Positions 1 through 8,688 of a stretch of DNA of 64,000 nucleotides are shown in pieces. Origin of the DNA: JAAFHB01 sp942493325 (GTDB taxonomy: Bacteria > Bacteroidota > Bacteroidia > Bacteroidales > Prolixibacteraceae); NCBI GenBank assembly GCA_942493325.1, contig OW818689.1:3596001-3660000 (forward strand), written 5' to 3'. Under the pieces are notes generated by a model. It worked only from the letters and a program-made list of their open reading frames with translations, was not told the origin of the DNA and did no database searches. Position 1 is the first letter of the stretch. Each line of letters opens with the position of its first letter. The position numbers were made by a program, and so were the translations under genes.

Positions 1-754
1 TGCCCTTCTTAAATCCTTTATCTTCAACTTTTTCAACCGGTTCAACGGCATTGTAAACTGTAGTGATTTTGGCAGGATCGATCCCGTATTTTTCAATCAC
101 GATATTGCGTGTGAGATTACTCACCGTAATTATCTGGTCGGCTGTTTCCATTCCTTCGCGTTCGATCGAATAAACAGCAGGATTGACACTTCCTCCGCTA
201 CGGTCAAAATCGGTGGCATGGACATGAATGACCAATGGTTTGCCACTAACCCTTTTTGCAGCAATTCCTGCCGGGTAGGCCAGCCAGTCATGAGCGTGAA
301 TGACATCAAAGTCATATTCCTTGCCGATATATTCGGCCACCAGGGCATAATTGGCAATTTCATCCAACAGGTTGACGCCGTATTTCCCGGTAAAAGGGAG
401 TTTTCCTTCGGCATCAGTCTGAATAAAACGGGTTTGGGAAGAGACACGATGTTCGGTCAGTTTCCAGAACTCCTCAGGTGTTGAATAGGGTACAAGGGTC
501 GATTCAACTTCAAGGGAATTGAAACTGGATTCGGTATCATTAAAATAAATTTTTTTCTCGGTAATCGATACATCGCTTGCCCCGATAATCTTTTTTACCA
601 CTGATTGATCTTCGTCACCATATGCTTTAGGTACAACAAAAAGCACCTCAACATCATCTAATTGCGACAAACCACGCGTAAGACCATAACTTGCTGTACC
701 GAGCCCCCCGCTAATGTGCGGGGGAAACTCCCATCCAAACATTAAAACTTTCAT
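1..754 (-). CDS. Glycogen/starch synthase-type glycosyltransferase, 5' part only (runs off the window)
   Basis: Reading leftward from ATG at 754-752 there is an open frame of 251 codons to the window edge with no stop, so this is the N-terminal part of a longer protein. It starts MKVLMFGWEFPPHISGGLG; the xGGLG loop near residue 16 is the ADP/UDP-glucose-binding loop of GT5/GT4-type glycogen synthases. The segment IHAHDWLAYPAG further in is the conserved HxHDW of the same fold. It should extend alpha-1,4-glucan chains in the cytoplasm. The debranching enzyme gene lies 86 bp upstream on the same strand, the usual Bacteroidota glycogen pair, so co-transcription is likely. The C-terminal GT-B half is not visible. 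Function is inferred from fold and context; a different GT4 sugar transferase is possible but less likely. Confidence 0.85.
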   Translation of the reverse strand, partial: MKVLMFGWEFPPHISGGLGTASYGLTRGLSQLDDVEVLFVVPKAYGDEDQSVVKKIIGASDVSITEKKIYFNDTESSFNSLEVESTLVPYSTPEEFWKLTEHRVSSQTRFIQTDAEGKLPFTGKYGVNLLDEIANYALVAEYIGKEYDFDVIHAHDWLAYPAGIAAKRVSGKPLVIHVHATDFDRSGGSVNPAVYSIEREGMETADQIITVSNLTRNIVIEKYGIDPAKITTVYNAVEPVEKVEDKGFKKG

Positions 755-840
755 TCTTTAGTAGCTGAGTTGAGAAAAATATTTTTGTTAAAATCGGTAT
801 CTGTAATCTGTAAATGTTCTTCCGGGAACATGAATATCTG

Positions 841-2820
841 TTACTTCACTGCCGGGCCACCTTGTACCTGGCTGCCGGCTAATTCCTCCACCTTTTCGAT
901 TACAGACGTGGCACTGAGCACTCCGCCAACATTCCATGCCTGCGAAATAGCGCCCCTTGCAGGATGCGGCGGGTTTCCTTCGTAGATTTCGGAAAGAGTT
1001 CCAATACAATTTTCCGACATCTCATCTTCAAATCCTTCCATAATCTGCTTTATGAAGGACAATCCTCCCGCTTTGTGAATATCGAGGTATGCCTTCACGA
1101 AAGGATAGATCAGAAAGGGGTAAACACTACCCATATGAGCTGCTGCTGACCGTTCATCAGCACTGCCTTCACAAAATCCCTTGTAATGAAAATTCTTCGG
1201 TGCCAGTGATCTGAGTCCGCGAGGTGTGAGAAGCTCACTCTTCACCTTACTGACAATTGATTTTTTCTGTTCACGCGACAAGGGTGAGTAAGGTAAACTT
1301 GCAGCGAAGATCATGTTGGGTCGCACGGACCAATCGGCATAATTCCCATCCACATAATCAGCCAGGTATCCTTCATCTTCGTTCCAGAAAGTTTGAATAA
1401 AGGATTGCGCAATCAATTGAGGGTAAGACGCCCATTCATTGATAAATAGCTTGTCATCGGCTGCTTCAGCAAGCTCAAGGGCAAAGCAGACCGCATTATA
1501 CCATGCAGCATTAATTTCGACTGCAAGTCCTCCCCGGGGTGTAACAGGCTTTCCATCAATATAGGCATCCATCCAGGTCAATGCGACACCATCCTGTTTC
1601 GCGTAAATAAGACCATTTGGTTCCATATGAATATTGAAGCGGGTACCGTTGCGGTAAGCTGACAGAATTTCTTTCATCGCATCGCCATAACTGGTCCAGA
1701 GTTCCTTCTGTGCCTTGAAAGGTTTTAATTCCTGGATGGCCTGAAAAACGAAAAGCGGGGCATCTGCGGCATCGTAGTCGCTGTTGAATCCTACATATTT
1801 TGGCAGAAGACCATCTTTCAGCCTGAAGAGGTTTGTCCTGAGAATTTCCTCATAGGTGGTTATCTCCGATTGGGTCAGCAATAATCCGGGCAAAGCAAGA
1901 AGTGTCTGCCTTGGAATCGATTCATACCAGGGGAAACCCGCGATAATATCTTTGCCCTCTTTCCTTTCCCAGATAAATTGCTGTGCCGAGTTGAGCAGGC
2001 AGTTGATAAAACTGTCGCGCGGAATACGGTGTGCTTTTTCAGCGGAATATAATTGTTCAAGGTTTACCGGCTCGCAAAATTCAGTCGAAGCTGAGAAAAA
2101 CACCGATTCCCCTTTTTTTATAGGCAGCTCAAAATAGCCTGGAACATACAAATCCTCCTGGAATTCGTAACCCCGGGCTTGCTCCTTTATATATTCAATG
2201 TTCCTCGACCAGTCAGGAACAGGCACAAAATCGGGCACTTTCGAAAACTGCATATATAAGTCCGGGTATCCGTCATACAGACGCATACTGATCCCGTTTT
2301 TCACTTTCGTGTACTTTCCGTTGGCCACCATATTTGCCCGCGTCAGCTGGTGCACGTTGCGAAATGCCAGGAATGGCTTGAATCGCAGCGTCGTAGGACT
2401 ATTGGCTTCTTCGAGTGTATATTTTACAATAATCTGGTTTTCATTTTCAACCAGCATCCTCGTTTTGGTAAGCACGACACCACCTACACGGTAAGTCACT
2501 TTCGGAACCGTTTCGATCTCAAAATTACGGATATACTTGTGTCCTTTAGGCTCATAGTAATCGCCCGGGTATTTGTGCAGCCCCAGGTTAAACTGGGCAT
2601 CATGCTGAATAATGGTTTCATCAAGCGAGGAGAGCAATAAATGTTTGCCGCCGTCAAGCTCATCGAGTTTGACAATCAGCAATCCGTGGTACTTGCGCGT
2701 ATTACATCCGGCAAGTGATGAAGATGAATAGGCTCCGGCACGGTTGGTGCGCAAAAATTCCCGTTGTAAAGAGTATTCAAGATTTACAAGTTCTTCTTTA
2801 TCGAATGTTAGGTAGCTCAT
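841..2820 (-). CDS. Glycogen debranching enzyme (amylo-alpha-1,6-glucosidase, GH133-like)
   Basis: A 659-residue cytoplasmic protein without signal peptide. It would hydrolyse alpha-1,6 branch points of glycogen and belongs to the archaeal/bacterial type GDE family. The N-terminal domain (about 1-260) opens with EFLRTNRAGAYSSSSLAGC and TRKYHGLLI, a hallmark of this family. The C-terminal (alpha/alpha)6 barrel (about 270-640) carries IAGFPWYESIPRQTLLALPG, DAPLFVFQAI, LTWMDAYIDGKPVTPR and the late HMGSVYPFLIYPF, all typical of GDE catalytic domains. Length matches the family. It sits immediately upstream of the glycogen-synthase-like gene, supporting a storage-polysaccharide role. The start at 2820 gives MSYLTFDKEELVNLEYS, which fits the family's N-terminus. 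No clear promoter was found in the 106 bp ahead of it. Confidence 0.93.
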   Translation of the reverse strand: MSYLTFDKEELVNLEYSLQREFLRTNRAGAYSSSSLAGCNTRKYHGLLIVKLDELDGGKHLLLSSLDETIIQHDAQFNLGLHKYPGDYYEPKGHKYIRNFEIETVPKVTYRVGGVVLTKTRMLVENENQIIVKYTLEEANSPTTLRFKPFLAFRNVHQLTRANMVANGKYTKVKNGISMRLYDGYPDLYMQFSKVPDFVPVPDWSRNIEYIKEQARGYEFQEDLYVPGYFELPIKKGESVFFSASTEFCEPVNLEQLYSAEKAHRIPRDSFINCLLNSAQQFIWERKEGKDIIAGFPWYESIPRQTLLALPGLLLTQSEITTYEEILRTNLFRLKDGLLPKYVGFNSDYDAADAPLFVFQAIQELKPFKAQKELWTSYGDAMKEILSAYRNGTRFNIHMEPNGLIYAKQDGVALTWMDAYIDGKPVTPRGGLAVEINAAWYNAVCFALELAEAADDKLFINEWASYPQLIAQSFIQTFWNEDEGYLADYVDGNYADWSVRPNMIFAASLPYSPLSREQKKSIVSKVKSELLTPRGLRSLAPKNFHYKGFCEGSADERSAAAHMGSVYPFLIYPFVKAYLDIHKAGGLSFIKQIMEGFEDEMSENCIGTLSEIYEGNPPHPARGAISQAWNVGGVLSATSVIEKVEELAGSQVQGGPAVK

Positions 2821-2926
2821 ACGAACTTAATTTTTAATTTTACCCTGTTTTGGATGTGGAAGCCCCACGAGTACCGTGAAGTAGTCCTAACGCTAAAAAT
2901 ATGAAAAGGTTTCTTCATCCCGAAAT

Positions 2927-3922
2927 TTAATCGGTTCTTTTTTCTGAGAACTTTTTAATTAGCACTTTCATGTCAATAAAAGGATATTTTTGTTGAAGAT
3001 TGAAAATCCTTTCAATTTGTTTTTCTATAAATGAAACATAACCCGGTTCATTGTTATTCAATGGCCGGTGCTTCAGAGACGGAAGAATTTTTCCGATTTC
3101 GGCCGAAATTGCTTTGGCTTCGGAGTCCATTATCGTTTCCACGAACTTTTCACGGATAATTTCAAGAGCTATTTCACCCGGATGAGTCATATCGGCTGCG
3201 TAAAACCGGTAATCACGCAGTTCATCCAGCATCAGCTCATACGATGGAAAATAAGCGGTCACCTCCTGTCCAAACCTTGAAATCAGTTCATCTATCGCAA
3301 GAAGGAGGGTCGATTTGCTAAGTTGATTTTCATGGGTCCCATCTTTCAGATGCCTGATCGGACTTACCGTGAAAACAAGTTGCAGCTCAGGGTTGATCCT
3401 GCGAAGTTGCTCTATAACCGGAATCCATACCGCCGTAATCTGATTGACCGACAACCTGAAACGTTCGAATACCGATGCGGGAAGTTTGTGGCAATTTGAT
3501 ACAACTGCACCAGTTGTCTTGTGCTTAAAAACCCACGAAGTGCCAAAGGTGATAAAGAGCTGCTGACATTTCGTAAGGTCATCCGAAGCATCGCGTGCCT
3601 GTTGATTGATGTTTGTTAATGCATTTACGGGATCAGGGTCTGAAAACCGGCTGTGGTGCGAAAAACTGTTATACAAGCCGTTGGAATAAAACAAATCCTG
3701 TTCGGTGAATATTTTCCGGTCAATCAAAAAACCAAGGCTGTTGGCAATCGAAACCGGGTTATAGAGAATCCCGAATGGATTAACCGTGACCGGGAAACAA
3801 AGATCCTGGAGATAACTCCCGATATTCTCTGCAAAACAAGATCCCATCATCACCGACTGATGACGATAATCCATCTTTCTTTTAAAATCGGGTAAATCAA
3901 CCTCTGTTTGTAATTTTATCAT
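2927..3922 (-). CDS. GSCFA family protein
   Basis: About 331 residues. The family is named after the motif seen here near the start as MMGSCFAENIG. GSCFA proteins have an SGNH-hydrolase-like fold: the GSCFA serine would be the nucleophile, FGTSWVF and FTVSPIRH lie mid-protein, and YFPSYELMLDELRDYRFY with DMTHPG near the end provides a candidate Asp/His pair. The substrate is unknown. I prefer the ATG at 3922-3920 because it overlaps the upstream gene's TGA as ATGA, a classic translational-coupling arrangement; an in-frame ATG at 3940 would add six residues. No signal peptide, so probably cytoplasmic. Family assignment is firm; biochemical role is unknown. Confidence 0.88.
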   Translation of the reverse strand: MIKLQTEVDLPDFKRKMDYRHQSVMMGSCFAENIGSYLQDLCFPVTVNPFGILYNPVSIANSLGFLIDRKIFTEQDLFYSNGLYNSFSHHSRFSDPDPVNALTNINQQARDASDDLTKCQQLFITFGTSWVFKHKTTGAVVSNCHKLPASVFERFRLSVNQITAVWIPVIEQLRRINPELQLVFTVSPIRHLKDGTHENQLSKSTLLLAIDELISRFGQEVTAYFPSYELMLDELRDYRFYAADMTHPGEIALEIIREKFVETIMDSEAKAISAEIGKILPSLKHRPLNNNEPGYVSFIEKQIERIFNLQQKYPFIDMKVLIKKFSEKRTD

Positions 3923-4746
3923 ATCCGCTGCTTTATCCAATCAACTATGAAATTCATCACACCACTGCTTTGGTCCGAATTGTGCAACTGATGACCAGCA
4001 TTTTCCCATTCAATATAACTTACCTGACCCGGCAGGTGTTCAACCGTTTTGTGCATGCCGTTTACATCCATAATCAGGTCGGCTTTTCCCTGCATCAGTA
4101 AAAGAGGAATATTAACTTCATTTAAATGGGATAAAATCCATTTTGCTTCCCTTTCGACTTCCAAAAATAATCCCGGCGATATCCTGTTATGCAAATAAGG
4201 ATCCTTTTCACTGTTTTCACCGAACCCATCAACGGATGAAAAATCGGAAGAATGAAGCCCTGTCTCAAAAGTTACGGATGGAATAACACGACCAGCAATT
4301 TTGATTAATGCGGACAAAAATATTCCGGGATGATTGTGCAACAGCAGCCAGGGAGAAGTTACCAGAGCCAGGTCGGGTTTTGATACAGACCGGAGAATAT
4401 AACTTAAAACCACTGTTCCGCCGAGACTATGGCCATACAGAACCACAGGAATTCCCGGATAAAGTGACCTGGCTTGTCCAACCAAAACCTTTACATCCAT
4501 GACCAGGTCATCAAAGCGCCGGATTACTCCTCTTTTCCCTTGTGACCGGCCATGACCGCGGTAATCAAAAGTGAGAACCGAAAAATTCCGGGAACAAAGC
4601 TGTGAAAACCAATCATCATACCTTCTGCAATGATCACCATGTCCGTGAACGAAGGCAATAACCGCCTCAGGCCGTTCAGATGGCCATTGAAGGGCATAAA
4701 GGTCAAGCCCGTCGAATGATTTCCATGAATATTCTGTTAATGACAT
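3919..4746 (-). CDS. Alpha/beta hydrolase (monoacylglycerol lipase/lysophospholipase type)
   Basis: About 275 residues starting MSLTEYSWKSFDGLDLYALQW. The Hydrolase_4/serine aminopeptidase S33 pattern is clear: an oxyanion-hole segment AFVHGHGDHCRRYDDW, YRGHGRSQGKRG, the nucleophile elbow YGHSLGG (Ser catalytic), LMQGKADLIMD (Asp) and WENAGHQLHNSD (His). Such enzymes usually cleave lipid or other esters in the cytoplasm or at the membrane. An upstream in-frame ATG at 4794 would add 16 residues unlike the family N-terminus, so 4746 is preferred, leaving a 50 bp gap after queG. The stop overlaps the GSCFA start (ATGA). The actual substrate cannot be told from the sequence. Confidence 0.85.
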   Translation of the reverse strand: MSLTEYSWKSFDGLDLYALQWPSERPEAVIAFVHGHGDHCRRYDDWFSQLCSRNFSVLTFDYRGHGRSQGKRGVIRRFDDLVMDVKVLVGQARSLYPGIPVVLYGHSLGGTVVLSYILRSVSKPDLALVTSPWLLLHNHPGIFLSALIKIAGRVIPSVTFETGLHSSDFSSVDGFGENSEKDPYLHNRISPGLFLEVEREAKWILSHLNEVNIPLLLMQGKADLIMDVNGMHKTVEHLPGQVSYIEWENAGHQLHNSDQSSGVMNFIVDWIKQRI

Positions 4747-4796
4747 GCAGGGAGCCGGGAAATAAATTACCCGGCACTGCAAAGGTAATATCAAAT

Positions 4797-5729
4797 TTAT
4801 TCATTCAGGTAGCTGATATTTCTCATGATTTGGTCATATCCCGCTCTTTTAAAAGCAGACTTCCTGAATAGCTGGGTGAAAGTCTCACGTTCAAGTTCCG
4901 TCCAGCCTTTTTTATCCATCTCAAGCAATCCGTCAAGTGGTTTAAAATCAGAACTTTGATTTGGTTTAATTTTTTTGTTCCATGGACAAACATCCTGGCA
5001 GATGTCACATCCAAAAATACGGTTTCGAAAGTTTGCTCTCAGATCCCGGGGTGCTTCTTCTTTATTTTCAATGGTATGGTATGATATACACCGGCGTGCA
5101 TCAACTGTACGGGCCAATACAATGGCGCCGGTCGGACAGGCGTCCATACACCGGGTACAATTCCCGCAATAATCTCCGGAAAACGGCTCGTCATAACTTA
5201 GTACAAGGTCCGTAATAAGCTCACCTATAAAAACATACGAGCCATGTTCTTTGGAGAGCAGCAGTGAGTTTTTACCTATCCATCCCAGGCCGGCAACTTT
5301 TGCCCAGAGGCGGTCAAGAACCGGTGCCGAATCGACAAATGCCCTTCCCAGGCAGGGAGAAATTTCGGATTGGATAAACATTAACAGATTGTTAAGCTTA
5401 TCTTTTACAATCAAATGGTAATCTTTTCCGTAGGCATATTTCGAAATTACAGGCGCCTCAGGATCGGTTTGCCTTTCGGCGGGATAGTAATTAATCAGGA
5501 CAGATATTACAGATCTGGCACCCTCTTCAATTTTTGCAGGATCGAGCCGCATTTCGAAGTGGTTTTCCATGTACCCCATCGAGCCGTTCATCCCCTCCGA
5601 AAGCCACTTCGCAAGTCGTTCCCGTTCCTCATCAAGTATCCTGACTTCCGCAATTCCACACGCCGAAAAACCAAGCTCCAGGGCTTTTGCCTTAATCCGC
5701 TGACTGTATGTCTCCTGAATGTTTTCCAT
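4797..5729 (-). CDS. queG: Epoxyqueuosine reductase QueG
   Basis: 310 residues. QueG reduces epoxyqueuosine to queuosine in the wobble position of certain tRNAs, using cobalamin and two [4Fe-4S] clusters. The ferredoxin-like region is complete: Cys188, Cys191, Cys194 and Cys198 in CGNCTRCMDACPTGAI, and Cys214, Cys241, Cys244 and Cys248 in the second set (CDICQDVCPWN). The upstream FVDSAPVLDR (131-140) holds the conserved Asp of the active site, and LAKVAGLGWIGKNSLLL-like sequence (143-158) is family-typical. Length is slightly shorter than E. coli QueG, as usual in Bacteroidota. Placement just after the suf genes makes sense for an Fe-S enzyme. It may share their transcript. Confidence 0.94.
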   Translation of the reverse strand: MENIQETYSQRIKAKALELGFSACGIAEVRILDEERERLAKWLSEGMNGSMGYMENHFEMRLDPAKIEEGARSVISVLINYYPAERQTDPEAPVISKYAYGKDYHLIVKDKLNNLLMFIQSEISPCLGRAFVDSAPVLDRLWAKVAGLGWIGKNSLLLSKEHGSYVFIGELITDLVLSYDEPFSGDYCGNCTRCMDACPTGAIVLARTVDARRCISYHTIENKEEAPRDLRANFRNRIFGCDICQDVCPWNKKIKPNQSSDFKPLDGLLEMDKKGWTELERETFTQLFRKSAFKRAGYDQIMRNISYLNE

Positions 5730-5773
5730 GCGTAAAAGAGTTCATGCCAATCAACACTATGCCGATCAGTAAG

Positions 5774-6076
5774 TTACATAAAACCAAGCTCAAGCCGGGC
5801 CTCTTCCGACATCATCGATTTTTCCCATGGCGGTTCGAAAGTAATTTCTACACTGCACGATTCAATCCCTTCAACCTTTTTCGACATATATTCCACATCG
5901 GCCAGAATCATATCGGCAGCGGGACAGTTCGGGGCAGTAAGTGTCATGAGTACCTTTGCTTCATCCCCTTCAACATCTACACTGTATACTAATCCCAGAT
6001 CATAAATATTCACCGGAATTTCAGGATCGTATACCTCTTTGAGCTGTTCGATAATTAAATCTATTCTTGCATCCAT
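5774..6076 (-). CDS. MIP18/DUF59 family Fe-S assembly protein (SufT/PaaD-like)
   Basis: 100 residues. DUF59/MIP18 proteins help mature Fe-S proteins. The family hallmark is seen as VYDPEIPVNIYDLGLVYSV (about 15-33), followed by LMTLTAPNCPAADMI with the conserved cysteine, and a C-terminal TFEPPWEKSMMSEEARLELG, where PPW precedes the conserved SEEAR helix. The gene begins 2 bp downstream of the sufE stop on the same strand, so it belongs to the suf operon, as in many Bacteroidota. The name SufT is often used for longer proteins with a similar domain, so I leave the symbol empty. Confidence 0.9.
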   Translation of the reverse strand: MDARIDLIIEQLKEVYDPEIPVNIYDLGLVYSVDVEGDEAKVLMTLTAPNCPAADMILADVEYMSKKVEGIESCSVEITFEPPWEKSMMSEEARLELGFM

Positions 6077-6078
6077 TT

Positions 6079-6510
6079 TTATAGTTTTTTACCTGCAATT
6101 TTTTCGTATGCCAGGGCATACAGTTTCATTTGTTTTACCATGGCAAGAAGGCCATTGGACCGTGTGGGAGAGAGATGCTGCCGCAAACCGATATCGTCGA
6201 TAAAACGTGGCTCGGAAGCCAGGATTTCGTGTGGCGTGCGACCGGAATAAATCCTTAGCAGCAGCGCTACCAATCCCTTAACGATCAGGGCATCACTTTC
6301 GGCTTCGAACCTGATTATACCATCGGTAAATTCCTGGTGAAGCCAAACCCTCGACTGGCATCCGCGAATCAGATTGCTTTCAATTTTGTATTTCGGATCA
6401 ATGGGTACGAGTTCATTCCCCAATTCAATAAGATAGGCATACTTGTCCATCCAATCCTCAAATCCTGAAAACTCTTCAACAATCTCATTCTGAATTTCGT
6501 CTATTGTCAT
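6079..6510 (-). CDS. sufE: SufE cysteine desulfurase activator/sulfur acceptor
   Basis: 143 residues. SufE takes persulfide sulfur from SufS and passes it to the SufBCD scaffold. The catalytic cysteine is Cys51 in IRGCQSRVWL, preceded by the conserved YKIESN segment. The C-terminal HLSPTRSNGLLAM motif is also diagnostic. It follows sufS by 21 bp on the same strand and is followed by the MIP18 gene, so sulfur transfer and cluster assembly genes are contiguous here. Cytoplasmic, normal length. Confidence 0.95.
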   Translation of the reverse strand: MTIDEIQNEIVEEFSGFEDWMDKYAYLIELGNELVPIDPKYKIESNLIRGCQSRVWLHQEFTDGIIRFEAESDALIVKGLVALLLRIYSGRTPHEILASEPRFIDDIGLRQHLSPTRSNGLLAMVKQMKLYALAYEKIAGKKL

Positions 6511-6531
6511 TTAATTTTATTGTTATAAATT

Positions 6532-7749
6532 TTAAAACATTGCTTTTACCCGGATCAGGGCGTTGTAAAAAGCCTCAATTTCATCGAATGTATTGTAAAA
6601 GGTAAATGAAGCCCTGACCATATTCTCAACACCATAATGATCCATCACGGGATCGGCGCACATGCGTCCTGTCCGGACTGCAATTCCAAGCTGATCGAGC
6701 AATGTTCCCAGGTCAAACGGATGAATGCCATCTATGTTAAAGCAAATAACTCCTGATTTCACCGCCGCTTTGCCATAAATTTTCAGACCATCAATCTGTT
6801 TCAGTTTTGCAGTAGCGGCAGTAATCAGATCGTGCTCATAATTTATAAGCGCATCCCTGTCCTGGCTTTGTATATAATCCAATGCGGCCGCAAAACCGAT
6901 CGCCCCTACATAATTCGGGGTACCTGCTTCGAACCTGTATGGAAGCTGATTATATGTTGTCTTTGCAAAAGTTACCTTGCTGATCATTTCACCTCCCCCA
7001 AGGAAGGGTGGCATCTGGTCGAGCCAATGCCGTTTACCGTATAAAGCCCCAATTCCTGTTGGTCCGTACATCTTATGTCCCGAAAATGCATAAAAGTCAC
7101 AATCAAGTGCCTGCACATCAACCTTAAAATGAGGGGCCCCCTGCGCTCCGTCAATTAAAACGGGTACATTTCTGAGATGCGCTTTCGCGATAATCTCCCC
7201 GATCGGGTTGACTGTTCCCAGTGTGTTGGAAACATGGGCAACAGCCAGTATCCTGGTTTTATCGGTTATCAGATCATCAAGCAACTCAAGGCGTAATTCT
7301 CCGTTATCATCAAACGGAAGTACTTTGAGAACCGCACCTTTACGCTCGCACATCATTTGCCATGGAACTATATTGCCATGATGTTCCATTTCAGTGACAA
7401 TCACCTCATCTCCTACGGATACAAAGGCCTCACCAAACGAAAAGGCAACAAGGTTGATCGACTCGGTTGTTCCATGGGTAAAAATGATCTCAGCCGCTTC
7501 TGCTGCATTAATATACTGACGTACGATTTCCCTGCCTGCTTCAAATGCTTCAGTAGTTTTATTGGCAAGGAAGTGGGTGGCGCGGTGGATATTGGCATTC
7601 GTCCGGAGTGAAAATTCATTAATACGTTCGATAACCTGGACAGGCCGCTGGCTTGTCGCTGCATTGTCAAAATAAATCAATGGCTTCCCATTGACTTTTT
7701 GGTCAAGTATTGGAAAATCTTTACGTATTTTTGAAATATCGGAAATCAT
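6532..7749 (-). CDS. sufS: Cysteine desulfurase SufS
   Basis: 405 residues, the usual size for group II NifS-like enzymes. It is PLP-dependent and converts cysteine to alanine, loading sulfur onto its own cysteine for SufE. Evidence: YFDNAATSQRP near the N-terminus, THGTTESINLVA, EMEHHGNIVPW (His that stacks on PLP), IDGAQGAPH, the PLP lysine K226 in FSGHKMYGPTG, and the persulfide cysteine C364 in VRTGRMCADPVMD. In typical SufS the loop reads RTGHHCAQP; here RMC-A-D is a mild variant. It is separated from sufD by the TA island rather than following it directly, so its promoter may differ from that of sufBCD. Confidence 0.96.
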   Translation of the reverse strand: MISDISKIRKDFPILDQKVNGKPLIYFDNAATSQRPVQVIERINEFSLRTNANIHRATHFLANKTTEAFEAGREIVRQYINAAEAAEIIFTHGTTESINLVAFSFGEAFVSVGDEVIVTEMEHHGNIVPWQMMCERKGAVLKVLPFDDNGELRLELLDDLITDKTRILAVAHVSNTLGTVNPIGEIIAKAHLRNVPVLIDGAQGAPHFKVDVQALDCDFYAFSGHKMYGPTGIGALYGKRHWLDQMPPFLGGGEMISKVTFAKTTYNQLPYRFEAGTPNYVGAIGFAAALDYIQSQDRDALINYEHDLITAATAKLKQIDGLKIYGKAAVKSGVICFNIDGIHPFDLGTLLDQLGIAVRTGRMCADPVMDHYGVENMVRASFTFYNTFDEIEAFYNALIRVKAMF

Positions 7750-7828
7750 ATTGTATGTTGTTGATATTATTAACTATATGAAAAAATGATGTTAAGAGAA
7801 ATTTTATATCCTCATTTTTGTTACAACA

Positions 7829-8031
7829 TTAGGCACTATATGGTTCTTTCTCTTCTTCTATTTTATCACCATTTTCAGATTCAATAAAAGCTAATATGGC
7901 GGAAGACCATTTCCCCTATCTTCTTTCATATGCTCCAGATGAAATTTTTGATGGTAGTGAACTTTTGTTGGGATGAATCACTCCTTACTAAGTCTATAGC
8001 AACACGTTTTAGCTCATCTATAAGTACTTGA
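7829..8031 (-). pseudogene. Decayed gene fragment beside the TA module
   Basis: The ~280 bp between sufS and the toxin gene holds no intact gene, but reading leftward there is coding-like sequence. One frame gives DELKRVAIDLVRSDSSQ near 8031-7975; another, starting about 7981, gives HPNKSSLPSKISSGAYERR, one in-frame stop, then GKWSSAILAFIESENGDKI and a stop at 7829-7831. A frameshift plus a nonsense codon in one old gene would explain this. No family is recognised. Base composition is AT-rich like the TA pair, so it may be part of the same insertion. Confidence 0.3.
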
Positions 8032-8346
8032 TTAACTGCCGCTTTTTTTTATAATTCTTTCAAATTTTGAAGGATCTTGTCTGCTATCCCAAATTGTCAA
8101 TATCTCAATCGTTGTTTCGGTTTCGCGATATGTGAAAAAATAAACCTGTACAATCTTTATTCTAACATTCAGTACGTCGGTCTCTTTGCCCATTTTGGGA
8201 TGCTTACTTATCAGGTCAGCAGTATCCTCAAATATTTGATTAAGTCTTCTGCTGAAAATATTGGATTTGTTCCGATCAATCCAATATTCAAGTATTTGAA
8301 ATCTATCTAAATGCGCTAATCTTGACCAAATTATCCGTTTAACCAT
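8032..8346 (-). CDS. RelE/ParE-superfamily toxin
   Basis: 104 residues, the standard size for RelE/ParE toxins. The N-terminus (KRIIWSRLAHLDRFQILEYW) and the later ISKHPKMGKE, VQVYFFTYRETETTIEILTIWDSRQDP match the superfamily: paired N-terminal helices, then a beta-sheet ending in the conserved xxIxxxWDxRQDP. Such toxins cleave mRNA on the ribosome (RelE) or poison gyrase (ParE); which one cannot be told. It overlaps the upstream small gene by 16 bp, the normal antitoxin-toxin arrangement. The pair lies between sufD and sufS, is AT-richer than its neighbours and probably arrived by transfer. Confidence 0.85.
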   Translation of the reverse strand: MVKRIIWSRLAHLDRFQILEYWIDRNKSNIFSRRLNQIFEDTADLISKHPKMGKETDVLNVRIKIVQVYFFTYRETETTIEILTIWDSRQDPSKFERIIKKSGS

Positions 8347-8573
8347 TCGTTAATTTCTTTATTGGCCTGATCATTAGTCAAAAAATCCCCATTGTCAATT
8401 TGGCTAATTGCTCTATCAATTGCAATCTTATGAGTATCCGACAACTTATAAACATCTAAATCTATGAGGCTGTCATCAAGAAGTTTATAAATATCCATTA
8501 ATAATTCATTATCAGTTAATTGATTTATTCTTCCAATTACTTGATTTTTCATTTCAATTGTAGTCATAATCAT
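8331..8573 (-). CDS. Antitoxin of the RelE/ParE pair
   Basis: 80 residues (or 78 if translation starts at the second ATG, 8567). No named family is recognised, but size, position directly upstream of and overlapping the toxin, and composition fit a type II antitoxin. The N-terminal half (MKNQVIGRINQLTDNELL) is helical; the C-terminal part (AIDRAISQIDNGDFLTNDQA) resembles the toxin-wrapping tail of many RelE/ParE partners, in which a short ITNxEA-like box is common. A TAAATTTG -7 box lies right upstream, so the pair probably has its own promoter, autoregulated as is usual. Confidence 0.72.
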   Translation of the reverse strand: MIMTTIEMKNQVIGRINQLTDNELLMDIYKLLDDSLIDLDVYKLSDTHKIAIDRAISQIDNGDFLTNDQANKEINEWLNG

Positions 8574-8581
8574 CTTTTTTA

Positions 8582-8589
8582 CAAATTTA
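8582..8589 (-). promoter_or_regulatory. -7 box (TAnnTTTG type) for the TA pair
   Basis: On the minus strand this reads TAAATTTG, a perfect match to the Bacteroidota -7 consensus TAnnTTTG. It lies 9 bp before the antitoxin ATG, so the leader would be very short. No clear TTTG -33 box is seen at 17-23 bp further upstream. Confidence 0.4.
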
Positions 8590-8688
8590 TAAAAAATCTA
8601 CAAATATTCATCACAGCGTTTCCTCTGCTTTGGAGATCGCATTTGCTAACCGCTTAAATAATAATGCTAAAGAGTAAAAAATGACTGA

